Shown here: positions 10,890-22,312 of the stretch, piece after piece
How positions within the stretch are numbered: position 1 is the stretch's first letter
Layout: the number at the start of each line of letters is the position of its first letter
Source: Druceiella hillmani
Taxonomy: Eukaryota > Arthropoda > Insecta > Lepidoptera > Hepialidae
Length of the DNA: 64,000 bases
Assembly (NCBI GenBank): GCA_039881145.1
Contig: JAYKKI010000052.1
Coordinates: forward strand, 11,043,001 to 11,107,000
Reading direction: 5' to 3'
Notes under the pieces: generated by a model
Databases searched by the model: none
Seen by the model: only the letters and a program-made list of their open reading frames with translations
What the model was told of the DNA's origin: nothing
Made by a program: the position numbers and the translations under genes

Positions 10890-11335
10890 CGTTCACACCA
10901 CTAAGCGACACCCCCAGCCGCACCAATTATTTATTACAATCGCATGGAATTAATGGATCCACGCAGGAATAAATGTTGACGATTTTATTACCAAAAAAGT
11001 ATGTCCATAAACCTTGCAGCGGCCTAATGCTTTAAGAAATTCCCCGGAACAAAGTGAAGCGCGTCGCGCGTGGCCGGTCCGCTCGGCGCGTTTATCTCCG
11101 CGTAATCCCGTCGCCTCGCTAGGAGGCCGCTTTTAATGGAAAAATTAGTTTCAAAGGGAGGATTTGAATGATTTATGTCGTGTGTTTTTCTTTTTTTTTT
11201 TCGTGTTATTGGTGTCATTAGGGCCGGCCGGATTGCGGCGGGCGTGGCCGCACCAGATAAATGGGATTGTCTGTTGATCGCAGGCGTGCTCTATAAATCC
11301 TTGGCTCTTGTACACTGCGGGCTGTGCAAAAAATG
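10890..11335. other. CpG-rich unique island (possible regulatory DNA)
   Basis: Immediately after the satellite the base composition changes sharply: runs such as GCGCGTCGCGCGTGGCCGG and GGCGGGCGTGGCCGC are rich in CpG. AT-rich homeodomain-like phrases (GGAATTAATGG, TTTTAATGG, GATTTATG) are interspersed, and a TATA-like CTATAAATCC lies near 11,291. No open frame has a recognisable domain and no transposon signature is visible. It could be a conserved non-coding element, an enhancer or promoter, or an untranslated exon. Composition is the only evidence. Confidence 0.4.
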
Positions 11336-12938
11336 ACTATATTAGCTGAACTAATGCCCTAATAAAGACCATGCGTTATGCTAAGTTTCGTACTGCTTTT
11401 CTATGCGGCGTTTGGGAGCAGCCACAGTGAAATTATGATACATTGTCATGTTTATTTGTTTACGTGATAATTTAATAAAATGTTTGCTGTTTTTAGTTTT
11501 CGATGTGTAAGAAAAAGTTTTGATAACAAAAACCAAAAATAAACTAATTTTCCTAACGAATTTTTAAAATAATTTTATGCTCAAACAAAGTAGGGAAACT
11601 TTCTCGTTTAAAAAACTATGCTAATTATAATTTATAAATAAGAGTTTTGAAATATTTTTGTCGAACTCGTGGAAAGTTTTTTCTTCTAGTGACATAAACA
11701 AAGTTTATCTTTCTCATTTATAAAGTCATCGTAAATACGATAATGTGTTGGGTAGTATAAAACAATTGTATTGCACACTGTATTCCGGCGAAGATTATCT
11801 CAAGAATATTCTTTATGAATACTTAGACAGTTCCCCAATAAAATACGTGTTATTTATTACACTAAGTTAATACACCTTAAACTCCTGGCATTATTACCAC
11901 AGAATGTGAGATGACTTAGGACTTCACTATTTTCTTTTATTTCTATACTCTTATTATTTTGTTATCAGAAAAATGTCAGAAATATTTTATTTCTACGTTT
12001 TTTTCCGCAAATTTATAGGTTTCTCTTTTAGAACCGATTCTCTCAGCCTATATACCTTCTTGGTAAGGTACTTTTATCATGTTAAATAATTTTCATTGAA
12101 CAAACGAAGGAATGAAACGAATCGTAGGTTGATTATATGCGGACCTGTACACATGTACCTAAGTGGCGTCTTCAAATGGAACGTCACATCCCCCAAAGTA
12201 TTCCATTACTTGAATTATTATTATCTCTGCATTATTTTTATATAAATAATAATAATACACAGATGGAAGTCGCTTGTTTGAATTATAATTTTTTGCATTT
12301 AATATGTTATTTTAATGGAAATGATATCGCTTGCGTGGAAACTAGTGTAGTGTCACGTGTTTTGTGGTTTTTCATTAAATATAACATTGCAGAAGAATTG
12401 GAACACATTGCCTTTACTGTACAAATAGCACCGGGTGAAAGTTTATATTCTAATAAAGGTGCGATGTGATAGCCACTAGTAATCAGAGGAGCTACAGTGT
12501 ATTGAGGACACGTGTTTTTGGTCTCATTCATTCTTTATAGGTGATTAGCCTTTGTGAAAAGTTATTTTCTAAGGCGGGTGCAAAAATTACATAAAATAGA
12601 AACTACTTTCAAGCAAACGTATTATGAAGTTTTTGTTTTAAACCAGGTTCCAAATGGATACTTCTTAATTATCAATTAATTAGAGTGTTCTTTGCGACTG
12701 TCATTAGAACGATAAGTAATTAAACCCACCGTTTGGATATGGATGGGTGTAATTTGTTGTATAACATCGATAGAAGTAGTTACAATTTATCGATACAATT
12801 TATTAGTGTAAATATCGACTCAAATCACGGGTATGTAAGACACCTCAGCAAAAGTGAATTTTTCAATATTTTCCTTTATTTAATTGAAAGAAAACAGACG
12901 CTAAACATTTGTTTTGCATAATTAGAAAATCCTCTTAC

Positions 12939-12941
<3 letters not shown>
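11336..12941. other. Unannotated AT-rich stretch
   Basis: No transposon end, tandem repeat or gene recognised in about 1.6 kb. A 110-codon frame at 12137-12469 contains an Asn run encoded by AAT/AAC repeats, has no domain and shows no supporting promoter or splice context. I treat it as chance. Confidence 0.5.
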
Positions 12942-13002
<61 letters not shown>

Positions 13003-13007
13003 TTTTT
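12942..13007. repeat. (TA)n followed by poly-T
   Basis: TA dinucleotide tract to about 12994, then a run of about 14 T. It may be the tail of a retroposon inserted on the minus strand, but no body was recognised beside it. Confidence 0.85.
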
Positions 13008-14006
13008 AGTTGGCGCAACAATTTTTTTGTTCAAGTTTTTTAATTAATTATATAGATTTCTTTATACCTGTTCAATACGTTGTTTTCTTCTGAACATTAT
13101 TTAATTAAAAACGAATGAAAACAGTAAAAAATGATTTCCCTAAATTGACAAGAGTTTTTTTTATTGTTTTCGTTTTATTCTAAACATATAACTAAAGTAA
13201 CTCTTAAACATGCAACTGAAATACCAGTTTCTTCATAGTTAAATAAGAGAAGAGGCAAGGCTTGTCCTTATTGTCGAAAACATTTTCTTTAAACCCCAGG
13301 GTTGTCACTTACACGTTTATATTCAGTTTAATTTACACCTTTAAATTCATTAAATCATCTTAATTTTGTTGAACGAGAGAGCTAAAGTTGAATTAAATGT
13401 ATTAATATTTTTTTGTTTCTTGCAGTTGAAGTTATATTTAGCTATTATATAGCTTATGCATATAACCTATTAATTTCTGGTGTAAGAACTGAGCGTATTG
13501 TCGTCAGTGTCCTTTGCTTAGCAGTAAAAATAAAACAAGCATGCTGGCAAACCAACCGAGAAAAATAAAAAAATGCTAACTTCCTCATATTCTATCTCCT
13601 GCTACAAAGAATACAAAAGTGAAATCTACATCTCAATCTGCCCCATAATCTTGACATAATGTGCTTACAAACATAAGGAAAAAATACATATACAAATACT
13701 GAAAAATCTTAAAAAATTGGGAATTTCTTTAATTTTATTACACAGACTTTGTCATCTCCGTTTTACTCCAAGCCTATGTGGGATTCGAAATGAATCTTTA
13801 AATAATATCACATATTCCTAAATCTTGGTGCTGACAACATTAACGAACTGAACTATAATTACTTGAAGTCGTTTTGGTAATAAGCGTGGCAATAAAGCAG
13901 AGGCAAAATCAAAACATAATTAGCAAAATCTTCTTATTGACCTTGACAACAATTCTGAAAGCGTTAACCAAAATAATATTCGTTCTTATTATTGTGATTA
14001 CATGCC
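13008..14006. other. Unannotated AT-rich stretch
   Basis: Nothing recognisable; no frame above chance and no tandem or inverted repeats of note before the piggyBac-like element. Confidence 0.5.
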
Positions 14007-14674
14007 TTAACCGTTAGAGTGCCGACGAGCGCCATCGCGTTCGTGCGCGTACTAACTAAATTTGCCACGAGCGCGATGGCCCTCGCGAAATCAGTTGCTG
14101 TTTAGCGCGCGGTAGAGGAGGTTGCTCGTACGCAATTCTAATTTTTTATCTTTCTACGTGTTACATAAAGTTCAAATTATAATATTATTAGTAATTACAA
14201 TATAAAAAGGATCCAGGAAAAGAAACTTGTTAACCCATAATGTAGGAATACGAAAATAATTCGAGTGAAAATGATCGTTTTTCAAGTCGTGAAGAAAGTG
14301 ATAGTGGGAGTGACATTGTGGTGCGTTCACAATTTAGCGTAATGCAAATTTTGAGTGATGGTGATAATAGTGACGATAACAATTATTTTACTGATACGGA
14401 GGATGTACCGGACTGCGAAAATGACGATGTGACCTTGATTTCAGTTTTTGTTATAATTTTTGTTCACAATATATATTTCCATAATTTTTTTTGTATTTTA
14501 TTATCCTTGTACAAGTTTTTATTAAGAAAACACCGAAAAAATTATTAAAATTGGATATTTTTTGGAAGAAATACAGTTTTTTTTCGAGACAAGGGTAAAT
14601 GACATCAAAAACAAAAGATAAATTAGTACTTCTAAATATATATGAGTCAAAAACAATGGCACTAAAACGGTTAA
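14007..14674 (+). mobile_element. piggyBac-like element, internally deleted, TTAA-flanked
   Basis: The element body (14011-14670, 660 bp) is flanked by TTAA on both sides (14007-14010 and 14671-14674), the hallmark target duplication of piggyBac. Its termini are imperfect 13-bp inverted repeats: CCGTTAGAGTGCC on the left and, read on the other strand, CCGTTTTAGTGCC on the right. A subterminal inverted pair built on GCCATCGCG lies at about 14031 and 14070, as in other piggyBac-type elements that have subterminal repeats. Inside is a short acidic N-terminal coding remnant but no catalytic domain, so this is a non-autonomous deletion derivative that would need a transposase from elsewhere. Confidence 0.82.
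14240..14548 (+). pseudogene. piggyBac-type transposase N-terminal remnant
   Basis: Starting at the ATG at 14240, the second codon is a stop. The same frame then continues as an acidic, Ser/Asp/Glu-rich segment (SSREESDSGSDIV, then QILSDGDNSDDNN and TDTEDVPDCENDD), typical of the N-terminal region of piggyBac-family transposases. After about residue 70 the frame becomes AT-rich and hydrophobic with no family similarity, so the catalytic DDD core is deleted. A later ATG at 14318 opens 76 codons. Identity rests on the acidic segment together with the TTAA/TIR context, not on catalytic motifs. Confidence 0.6.
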
Positions 14675-15411
14675 GTATCCATTCCTGCAGACTGTAATTA
14701 GGGTAATGGCAACCGCGCGATAAGGCACTGTCCTAACGTGACTGCTTTAATCTATTAGTTATTGTATGATGGATATTAGATAATTTTTAAAGCAAAAAAG
14801 ACACGCACTCAAATGCAAATTAATCAACAATCATACATACACCCTTCTATGTATACATTCACTAAAACATCTTAGAAAATAATATTGTTAAATTTTGTTT
14901 TAATCGTGACATTATAACCAACAAAACAATACACAATAATACTTGACTAAAATCATATAATAGTATTTAAGACACGCTCCGGCATTCAGTTTCTTCTCTG
15001 AACATACGTCATAGCAGGAAACGAAAGACGCTGGGAATGATACCACTATGATGATAATTTCAATTAATTTTGTCACTGCAAACATTTGATAATACGTCTG
15101 AACACCAGATCTCTTCATATACTTTATTGCCTCACTCAAGTGCTTTTACAAAGGATACAGTATGGAGAGTAGGCAGTCTTTCGTTTACGTTACATATTTA
15201 AAATATAAGGGAGCAGATGACCCATAACTAATCAAACAATATCTAGCGAAAACCATAATGCCAGATATACATACTTTCTGAGGTTATCAATGATATCAGA
15301 TGATGGTTAGCTTTCATAATATAAAAGTGTGTCCAATAATAACGGATTATTTTATTTACATAATTGGTTAGTTTCCAATGAATATTAAAACCAATAGAAT
15401 AATATTCGGAC
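14675..15411. other. Unannotated AT-rich stretch
   Basis: No transposon terminus or tandem array; the minus-strand frames of 68-75 codons have no recognisable domain. Confidence 0.5.
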
Positions 15412-15452
15412 GGACACACACACACGCACGCACTCACGCACGCACGCACACA
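15412..15452. repeat. (CA)n/(CGCA)n microsatellite
   Basis: CA repeats followed by CGCA repeats with one TCA interruption, ending at CATAG. Short alternating purine-pyrimidine tract. Confidence 0.9.
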
Positions 15453-15840
15453 TAGAAAAACAATTCTACGTTAATTAATTTATATATATTTTTGATTTCT
15501 GTGATTGCCAAAGGAAATACGCGTTCTTAATCGTTAATCTTAGTCGATGTTAAGTCGTTCGGGGAGGGTAGGTTTGCATGTTGAATATTTTTGGAAAATG
15601 TATTAGAAGCTTGTCGCGAAGATTGGATAGAAACCAAAACAACTTTTTTGATGTTGTTGGCTGTGGCCTATCTGTCTGTTAAAATATCATCTAAAAGCTA
15701 TAGAATTGATAAGATAATTTTCGCCTAATTGAAGCTTGGATTTCACGTTAAAACTTGGTTACATTCTATCTCGTTCGAATATTTCCTTTTCCTCTATCAT
15801 GAGGCTCTTGACAAAGCTGTCGTCATCATGTGTTCCGTAT
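15453..15840. other. Unannotated stretch
   Basis: Nothing recognisable. Just beyond it (about 15837-15882) a 22-bp phrase containing CCGTATGATAACGAGAA is present twice in tandem. Confidence 0.45.
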
Positions 15841-15849
15841 GATAACGAG

Positions 15850-16425
15850 AAAATACCGTATGATAACGAGAAGACCCGTCCGGGACTGATGTAATCCGTC
15901 TCACGATATCTCGCCATCATCTGCTTGTCGTCAGTATGGTGCACTCGTGGTAGCGATCGCCCACAGCAGATTTGATCTGTTCGGTTTATTGCATTGACGT
16001 TCGCCCGTGCGCTCTATTGCACTCTACTGCACCCTGCACAACAAGACGCTTATAGAGCTCTCGTTCCACAGTGAGGCATGACCAAAGAATATCAGGTTAC
16101 GAGATTCTACTAACTTCGATAAACGCTGTATGATGCCGGATTCTTGGAAGTATGGAGATATTAGTTCGAAATATTTTACATCGATCTTCGTTTCTCTTCT
16201 TCTTCTCAATTTCTGAAGCATACTGAGATACGGGGAACACGAAAATTAGAATGATTCTAGTTTTGATGACATCTCGTTTCCTCTGTATTTTCTTTAGCTT
16301 GTCAATTGCAATTCCAGTTATCGCCATATGCTTTTCCATTTCAATTACGCAACTGCCATTATTCGAGATCAAAGCTCCAAGATGTACGTAGGACTGTGGA
16401 GCACTTGACATTTCGCTATGCGAGT
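15850..16425 (-). pseudogene. LINE reverse transcriptase C-terminal remnant (minus strand)
   Basis: Read on the minus strand from about 16425: YVHLGALISNNGSCVIEME, then IAIDKLKKIQRKRD, LIFVFPVSQYASE (eroded from the usual YASETW), HRTN-type sequence at about 16150, RLSKLVESRNLIFFGHAS, and after a frameshift TDQIKSAVGDRYHECT and WRDIVRRITS near 15900. These are the conserved post-palm blocks of insect LINE ORF2 in order. At least two frameshifts and a stop (SR*WRD) separate them, and the catalytic RT core is missing. A 22-bp tandem duplication interrupts the extreme end. Confidence 0.85.
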
Positions 16426-16717
16426 CAATTCTGGCTAGTTGTTGTTGGAATCTTCTCTAATGAACTAGAAATTCAATTATTGGCACTTACACGACAGGAA
16501 CCGAGTGACCGAGCTTGGGAACTGATGAATTGGAATTGTCTAGATTTTTGCGACAATTACGCTTAAACTTGAAATACTGGTACGTGTATAAGGTATTTGT
16601 ATTTCGATCGAGGTTATTTTTGCGACACAAACATTATCAGTGGCAGAAACTCCGACATGTGAATCAAAAATTTACGCCAACGAAGCCGCAGACAAAAACC
16701 GGTTATTTAAAAGTCTA
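16426..16717. other. Spacer between LINE remnant and 38-bp minisatellite
   Basis: May hold a further decayed part of the minus-strand LINE (upstream RT), but I could not read conserved motifs in any frame. Confidence 0.3.
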
Positions 16718-17050
16718 AGACTCAAGTAATGTAGTAGTTTTAATATGTTAATAAAAGACTGAATTAATATAGTTGTTTTAATATATCAATAATAGACTCA
16801 ATTCATATAGTTGTAACATCTCAATAACAGACTCGATCAAAATAGTAGTTTTAATATCTCAATAATAGACTCTATTAATATAGTTGTTTTAATATATCAA
16901 TAATAGATTCAATTAATATAGGAGATTTAATATATCCATAATAGACTCAGTTAATATAGTTGTTTTAATATATCAATAATAGACTCAATTACTATAGTTG
17001 TTTTAATATCTCAATAATAGACCCAATCAATATAGCAGTTTTAATATGAT
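16718..17050. repeat. 38-bp minisatellite, 9 units
   Basis: Units begin with AGACTCAATTAATATAG at 16718, 16756, 16794, 16829 (a 35-bp unit precedes this), 16867, 16905, 16943, 16981 and 17019. Each is followed by TTGTTTTAATATATCAATA. Units differ by scattered substitutions, so the array is moderately old. Confidence 0.9.
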
Positions 17051-17673
17051 TATTATCTGGCTACATTTCTTTTGGTATTCATACGAACGTTTAATATTCA
17101 TTTCAAAATCTCGCAAGATACTGAAAGTTTTCCTGCATACCTAAAAAAACAAAAAAAAATGCGTACGGGAAAAGCACAGCACTAACAATAAAAGGCTTCT
17201 TATAACGAAGTCGATTTATTCGATCTGTGGTTGTATATTTGAATATAAAACACGTACCATTCCTCGCTTTCTTTATTAACTGGGTTAAGTAGATCACGTA
17301 TCGCTCTACTCCTACGGACCTGTTGGTCCGCTACTGGCGGATAATAATGAAACAGAAGCTCCCTGTCTAAATCGAACCTACCACAAGAATATCAGGCATC
17401 TATTTACTTAGGTAAAAACTTTCGTTTCATAAATAATTCAACGCTTAATATATTTTGTTCCATATCATTCGGCGAACGTGAGGCATTCTACTCGCGGCTC
17501 GCCGCTACCATTACTCGTGTACTTTCTTGGGAATAAGATCTTGAGAGCTTTTTGTAATTTAGATATTTACGAAATAGGTAACAACTGCGACGCGGATGGG
17601 AGCAAGGCATGCCCTTCTGAATTAGGAGAATTTCATGTAACGTCAGTAGTACTGTATCGTCGTGCTTGCAGAT
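17051..17673. other. Unannotated stretch
   Basis: No tandem repeat until 17674. A short hairpin (GGACC-TGTT-GGTCC, about 17318-17331) is present. Two overlapping opposite-strand frames at 17478-17694 have no recognised domain. Confidence 0.45.
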
Positions 17674-18668
17674 AAGGACGGAGGCATTGTTCATAGAATG
17701 TCTTAAACGTTACTTACTCGATTAATTTTCTTTTTACGAATTTTTACTCAAATTTTTACGATTAGAGGTGGTGTTTAACATATATTTGAACTGTATTTAC
17801 AGTCTGTTTATAAAGGTTCTAACAACTTGTAATACTTCACAATGGTGTTGGAGGTAAAATAAGGACGGAGGCGTTGTTCGTGGAATGTCTTAAACGTTAA
17901 TTACTCGATTAATTTTCTTTTTACGAATTTTTATTTAAATTTTTACGATGTGCTGTTTAACATATAGCTGTATTGTATTTACAGTCTGTTTATAACGGTT
18001 CTAACAACTTACAATATTTCACAATGATGTTGGAGGTAAAATAAGGACGGAGGCGTTGTTCGTGGAATGTCTTAAAAGTTACTTACTCGATTAATTTTCT
18101 TTTTACGAATTTTTATTTAAATTTTTACGATTAGATGTGTTTTTTAACATATATCTATTTACAGTCTGTTTATAACGGTTCTAACGACTTAACAATATTT
18201 CACAATGATGTTGGAGGTAAAATGAGGACGGAGACGTTGTTCGTGGAATGTCTTAAACGTTACTTACTCGATTAATTTTCTTTTTACGAATTTTTACTTA
18301 AATTTTTACGACTAGAGGTGTTGTTTAACATATATTTGAACTGTATTTACAGTCTGTTTATAACGGTTCTAACAACTTACACTACTTCACAATGATGTTG
18401 GAGGTAAAATAAGGACGGAGGCGTTGTTCGTGGAATGTCATAAACGTTACTTACTCGATTAATTTTCTTATTACGAATTTTTATTCAAATTTTTACGACT
18501 AGATGTGTTGTTTAACATATATCTGTATTGTATTTACAGTCTGTTTATAACGGTTCTAAAAACTTACAATACTTCGCCATGATGTTGGAGGTAAAATAAG
18601 GACGGAGGCGTTGTTCGTGGAATGTCTTAAACGTTACCAACTCGATTAATTTTTTTTACGAATCTTTA
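17674..18668. repeat. 181-187 bp minisatellite, about 5.3 units
   Basis: AAGGACGGAGG marks unit starts at 17674, 17861, 18043, 18224 (GAGGACGGAG variant), 18411 and 18598, giving periods of 187, 182, 181, 187 and 187. Each unit contains CTCGATTAATTTTC, ATTTACAGTCTGTTTATAA and ATGTTGGAGGTAAAAT. Length differences come from small indels around TTTAACATATAT. The last unit is truncated at about 18668. Confidence 0.9.
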
Positions 18669-18783
18669 TTGCTTCATTCAAGGTGAGAGTATTGCGATAG
18701 CATATGGGATGAGGTCAATGAGAGTATAGGACGAAGGGTGTATTCAAAGAAAATGTTATTTGATAATCGTGAATCATATCGTG

Positions 18784-18832
18784 TACGTACGTATGTACGA
18801 ACATAAGTACGTAAGCACATTCGTACGTACGA
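18784..18832. repeat. GTAC/ACGT-rich imperfect palindrome
   Basis: Repeated TACGTACG phrases on both halves (TGTACGTACGTATGTACG and TTCGTACGTACG) make a self-complementary tract of about 50 bp. It probably arose from an ACGT tetranucleotide microsatellite. Confidence 0.7.
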
Positions 18833-18996
18833 AGACTCTCCACTTATAAAATTAGAAAGAAGCATCGCATTTATTTTGAACTTATCTATTTTATAGTGAT
18901 CGGTGGAGCGAAAGAAACTATATTTTGTCAGATAATTTCCGAGTTAGGAAATCCATTTAGAGTTTGAGCTATACCGCCGAAAAGCTAAAACCTGTG

Positions 18997-20135
18997 TCCT
19001 ACAACAGTGGCGTGCGTTTCTTTTTGGGAAGGACAAGCAAAGAGACGGGCATATGAAATTATATAGATATACACAAATGCGCGCAAACGTCCGCCAACCG
19101 CCCCTGATAGCGCTGAAAACGGCGTTGAAGGTGTAACAGATTGAAAATGTGTCTCAATAATTGAATGATACGCACTCAAAAACAATAAACTCTCGACGTA
19201 ATCCTTAATTAAACTATAATCGGGAACATAAAAAGCTAATTCTTGCTTACCTAAAAATAAACTAGTATCTATTAACCTTTTTAAATTATTTATAATTCTA
19301 TGTTATTATATTCCCGATTCGTAATAGCTAGTTGTCCCTCGATATAAATTTCAAAACGCGAAGAGCTAACATTTTGTAGGTTTACTGTGCACGATTAAGG
19401 TTTTTTTCAGAATTAGTATAGTTTTTATCAGAATTTGTCAAATTACCTAGATTATCAAAACAACCTTTATTCCATTTACGATATCCAGTTTACTATGTCA
19501 GCAAAACATTTTATTTAAAATGCAACTTCTGGTTACCCACCAATACAAATCATAAAAAGTACTGTGAAAATGCCGTACACTAAATCTATTACGAACGCAT
19601 AATTTCAAAATTGGATTTGATCTATTATACAATTTATCATTATCAATTATACAATTTATCACTAAAAGAAAAATTGAAAAATCCTACCTTAATCACGTAA
19701 TAAACAACTTCGATAGTCGCCATTATTTGTTTACTTTCACGACATTTAATACGCGATAATTACCACATTGTTTAAGTTTGAAATAGCCGACAATTATATT
19801 CTAACAAGCTTCTGCTTGCCTTGAGACTATAAACTGACGTTTTGAAGTGACGTAATCTATTTTAATTTCGTATGGACCATTTCTGATTCGAGAAGTTTTT
19901 GTAATTTCATACAATATGGGAATGAAGTTTGTACATTTTATCTAAAATTTCAGGGACCGGAAATGTTCGCTTTGTGTGTCCCAACTACGAATCATATAAC
20001 TAAGTGTGGGTTCCGCTTGAATAGCACAATTTAAATATGTTTAAACTTTTGTAAATATGTTATGTATATATGCTAATTGTTCAAGGCAAGCTATATGTAA
20101 TTGCTTATATGATACTGGGCGCCACTGTGCTACAA
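18997..20135. mobile_element. hAT-like non-autonomous element with 8-bp target duplication
   Basis: CAGTGGCG at 19005-19012 is matched by its reverse complement CGCCACTG at 20120-20127, giving 8-bp terminal inverted repeats that start with CAGTGGCG, as in many hAT elements. The 8 bases outside are TCCTACAA (18997-19004) and TGCTACAA (20128-20135), a 7/8 match as expected for an aged 8-bp hAT target-site duplication. The 1,123-bp body has no transposase-like frame. An internal 11-bp inverted pair (GCTTGCCTTGA at about 19811 and TCAAGGCAAGC at about 20082) is present. Inverted repeats beyond 8 bp are poor, so chance pairing is possible though made unlikely by the duplication. Confidence 0.65.
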
Positions 20136-20697
20136 AAACTAAAAGAAACTAACTGGGTTAAAACCGAACAAATTGTAGGCGACTTGTATTGGTCCATAGA
20201 TTGTACCTACTGTTAATACTTATTTTTAGTTATAATTGGAAAAGTATCTTCGCAGGTGAAGGCAAAAAACTTAATTTTTTCTTTGCCAGTTATTGCTAAA
20301 TCGTTTTTATTTTGTAACAGTCATAAGAAGTTTGAGTCAGTTTTAGTAAAAAAAAAATCCTCTAAATCTTTCCGCTTAATCTTTTTAACAAAGATTCAAT
20401 TTACTTTAAATTTATATTGAAAAGTTTACTAACAGTCCTTTTGATGAAAGTTGTGTCTACTTTTATTCTAGATCACTCGTCTCCGTTTTCCACTTCATCT
20501 ACCTCCGACGACCCTTATTTCATTAATGGGCGTCGTTATCGGAATGGAAAGAAAGACAAATTATATGGAAATATCAAATACTAGCTATGCCGACACGTAT
20601 GGAATTCGGTATAAGATAAGTTATTAGGAATCTTTTTGTTTTTTATTTTTTCTCTCTCAGGATTCTAAAAGCACAAAGTTTACAAAAACGATAAACT
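20136..20697. other. Unannotated stretch
   Basis: No features recognised apart from a short CTCCGTTTTCCACTTC-type unique phrase near 20,480. Confidence 0.45.
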
Positions 20698-20860
20698 GGC
20701 GTTGGCAGTACCGTATCGTAATATATCTATGTGCATAAAATTGGCTAAAACGCTAATAGATGGCGTTGGCAGTACCATATCGTGATATATTTATTTGCAT
20801 AAAATTGACTAAAACGCTAATAGATGGCGTTGGGAGTACCAATATCGTAATATTCAGTCA
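20698..20860. repeat. 64-bp tandem repeat, about 2.5 units
   Basis: GGCGTTGGCAGTACC begins units at 20698, 20762 and 20826. Units carry GCATAAAATTG and AAAACGCTAATAGATGG. The third is cut off after about 30 bp and slightly altered (GGGAGTACCAA). The phrase AATAGATGGCGTTGG resembles short motifs seen in insect retroposon tails. Confidence 0.8.
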
Positions 20861-20934
20861 AGTAAGTAAGTATAAGTCAGATAATTTTTTTTATCTTTGT
20901 AAAATCCAAATAAAAGTATTCTACATGTTGCTCG

Positions 20935-21035
20935 AGGATCTAAACTATTACTATATTAAATTTCATCAAAATTTGTTCAGTATATTTCGCGTAAATGAAG
21001 AAAAAATGAACACCCACATAGACGAAAATTATAAA
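20935..21035 (+). mobile_element. Probable LINE 3'-tail fragment
   Basis: The phrase AAATTTCATCAAAATTTG followed by TTCAGTATATTTCGCGTAAA closely resembles a conserved 3' region of common insect LINEs, which read as 'hold the TTTCATCAAAAT...GGTTCAGTAGTTT...GCGTGAA' theme. A 104-codon frame (20760-21074) overlaps it but reflects this repeat, not a gene. Assigned from general familiarity with the motif; no family was matched. Confidence 0.4.
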
Positions 21036-21138
21036 AACAGGTGTTCTGGCTTCTACTATCGTGCTACACGCTAAATCAACCACTCTTTTCAAAATATTTT
21101 CTATTTACGGATTTCACTCGGATACGTAGACGTAGTCA

Positions 21139-21250
21139 ATATTTAAATAATAACCTTTATACACATAAACATTGAAATAATTACTATTATACGTACCGAA
21201 TATTTAAATAATAACTCTTACACACATTGCATATTGAAAGAATAACCACT
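21139..21250. repeat. 60-bp duplication, 2 units
   Basis: AATATTTAAATAATAAC starts at 21139 and again at 21199, each followed by CACA and ATTGAAA phrases. The copies are moderately diverged. Confidence 0.7.
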
Positions 21251-22137
21251 AGCGTGACCCGTGCGAGGTCTTCGCATTATTTATTCCATTATGAAGCTCA
21301 GATGACAGATCAAACAAATATTTTACTAAAATTGACATATAGAGGCGCAAGTATCAAAAGCATTGAGCTAAAGCGCCACTTTATTTATACGTGAGTGGAT
21401 TTGAAATTAAACAAAAATTTTACCGACCGTCAATCGTATTGACGTTGAGCCGTTAGATGGCAGCATTGCTGTTTTGTGTATATAATTTTAATAATTAATT
21501 AATTTGCAAAAACAATAGCAATAATAAATTGTTTAGTTGTGGATGCCGGTAGAGCAAGCAATTATCTATAAAATGATATATAATTTATGTGGATTAGTTG
21601 TGAGGTTTTTTCTAAAAAGGGAGTGTAACATCTTAACCTTAGCATATTAATATATATGATGATGATGATGATTATAACAATATTGATGATGGTGGTGATT
21701 AAGTAATGTTAACTGTAACTTTTTATGTCAGATATATGTTATAATTTTGAATGGTCTTATTAAATATTCGTTTATGTATATTTCGAAAAAAGCCTTTAAA
21801 TACCAGTAGAATTTGCACTGTAGATCACTCGTACACGTTTAAGAATATATAATATTTCTGTTAAACTATTTAAAAAATTAATATTTCACTATAAAAATAT
21901 ATTGCTTACTATAAGTCGTGATAAGTAGTATATATTTTAAAACACAAATTTATTTTAGCAGTTAAGTCACTTATATGGAGTTAAGGAGAAGTTAGTCGAT
22001 TATTGTTCATAAACTAGTAGAGTCTAGTTAATTGTGATAATTTTTTTAAAATTTCTTTATATATACTACTATTTTAGCTAATAGGGGATGGGGACTCAAA
22101 ACTAACAAAGATGGATACTTTAAAGTTTAATATGTCG
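21251..22137. other. Unannotated stretch with (GAT)n
   Basis: Contains a short (GAT)n run near 21658-21672 and retroposon-like phrases (AGCCGTTAGATGGCAG near 21,448, AAAGCGCCACTTTATT near 21,371). There is no coding potential and no delimited element. Confidence 0.4.
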
Positions 22138-22312
22138 TTGATTTATATATCGAAACGTATTGAAAAAGTGTTCATGTCGTGTCTCGAATATTTTGGAAAT
22201 GCCTATTCAACAATTTATTGATTTATGTATCGAAAGCGATCTAAGTATCGAAAAAGTGTTCATGACGTGTCCCGAATGTTTTGGAAATACCTATTGAACA
22301 ATACCTTACATA
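22138..22312. repeat. 80-88 bp duplication, 2 units
   Basis: TTGATTTATATATCG (22138) and TTGATTTATGTATCG (22218) each lead into AAAAAGTGTTCATG (22163 and 22251), then GAATATTTTGGAAAT and CCTATT. The second unit has a small insertion. Confidence 0.75.

Noticed and set aside
12137..12469. 110-codon frame
   Set aside because: AT-rich codons, Asn run from AAT repeats, no domain and a competing opposite-strand frame. Chance is sufficient.
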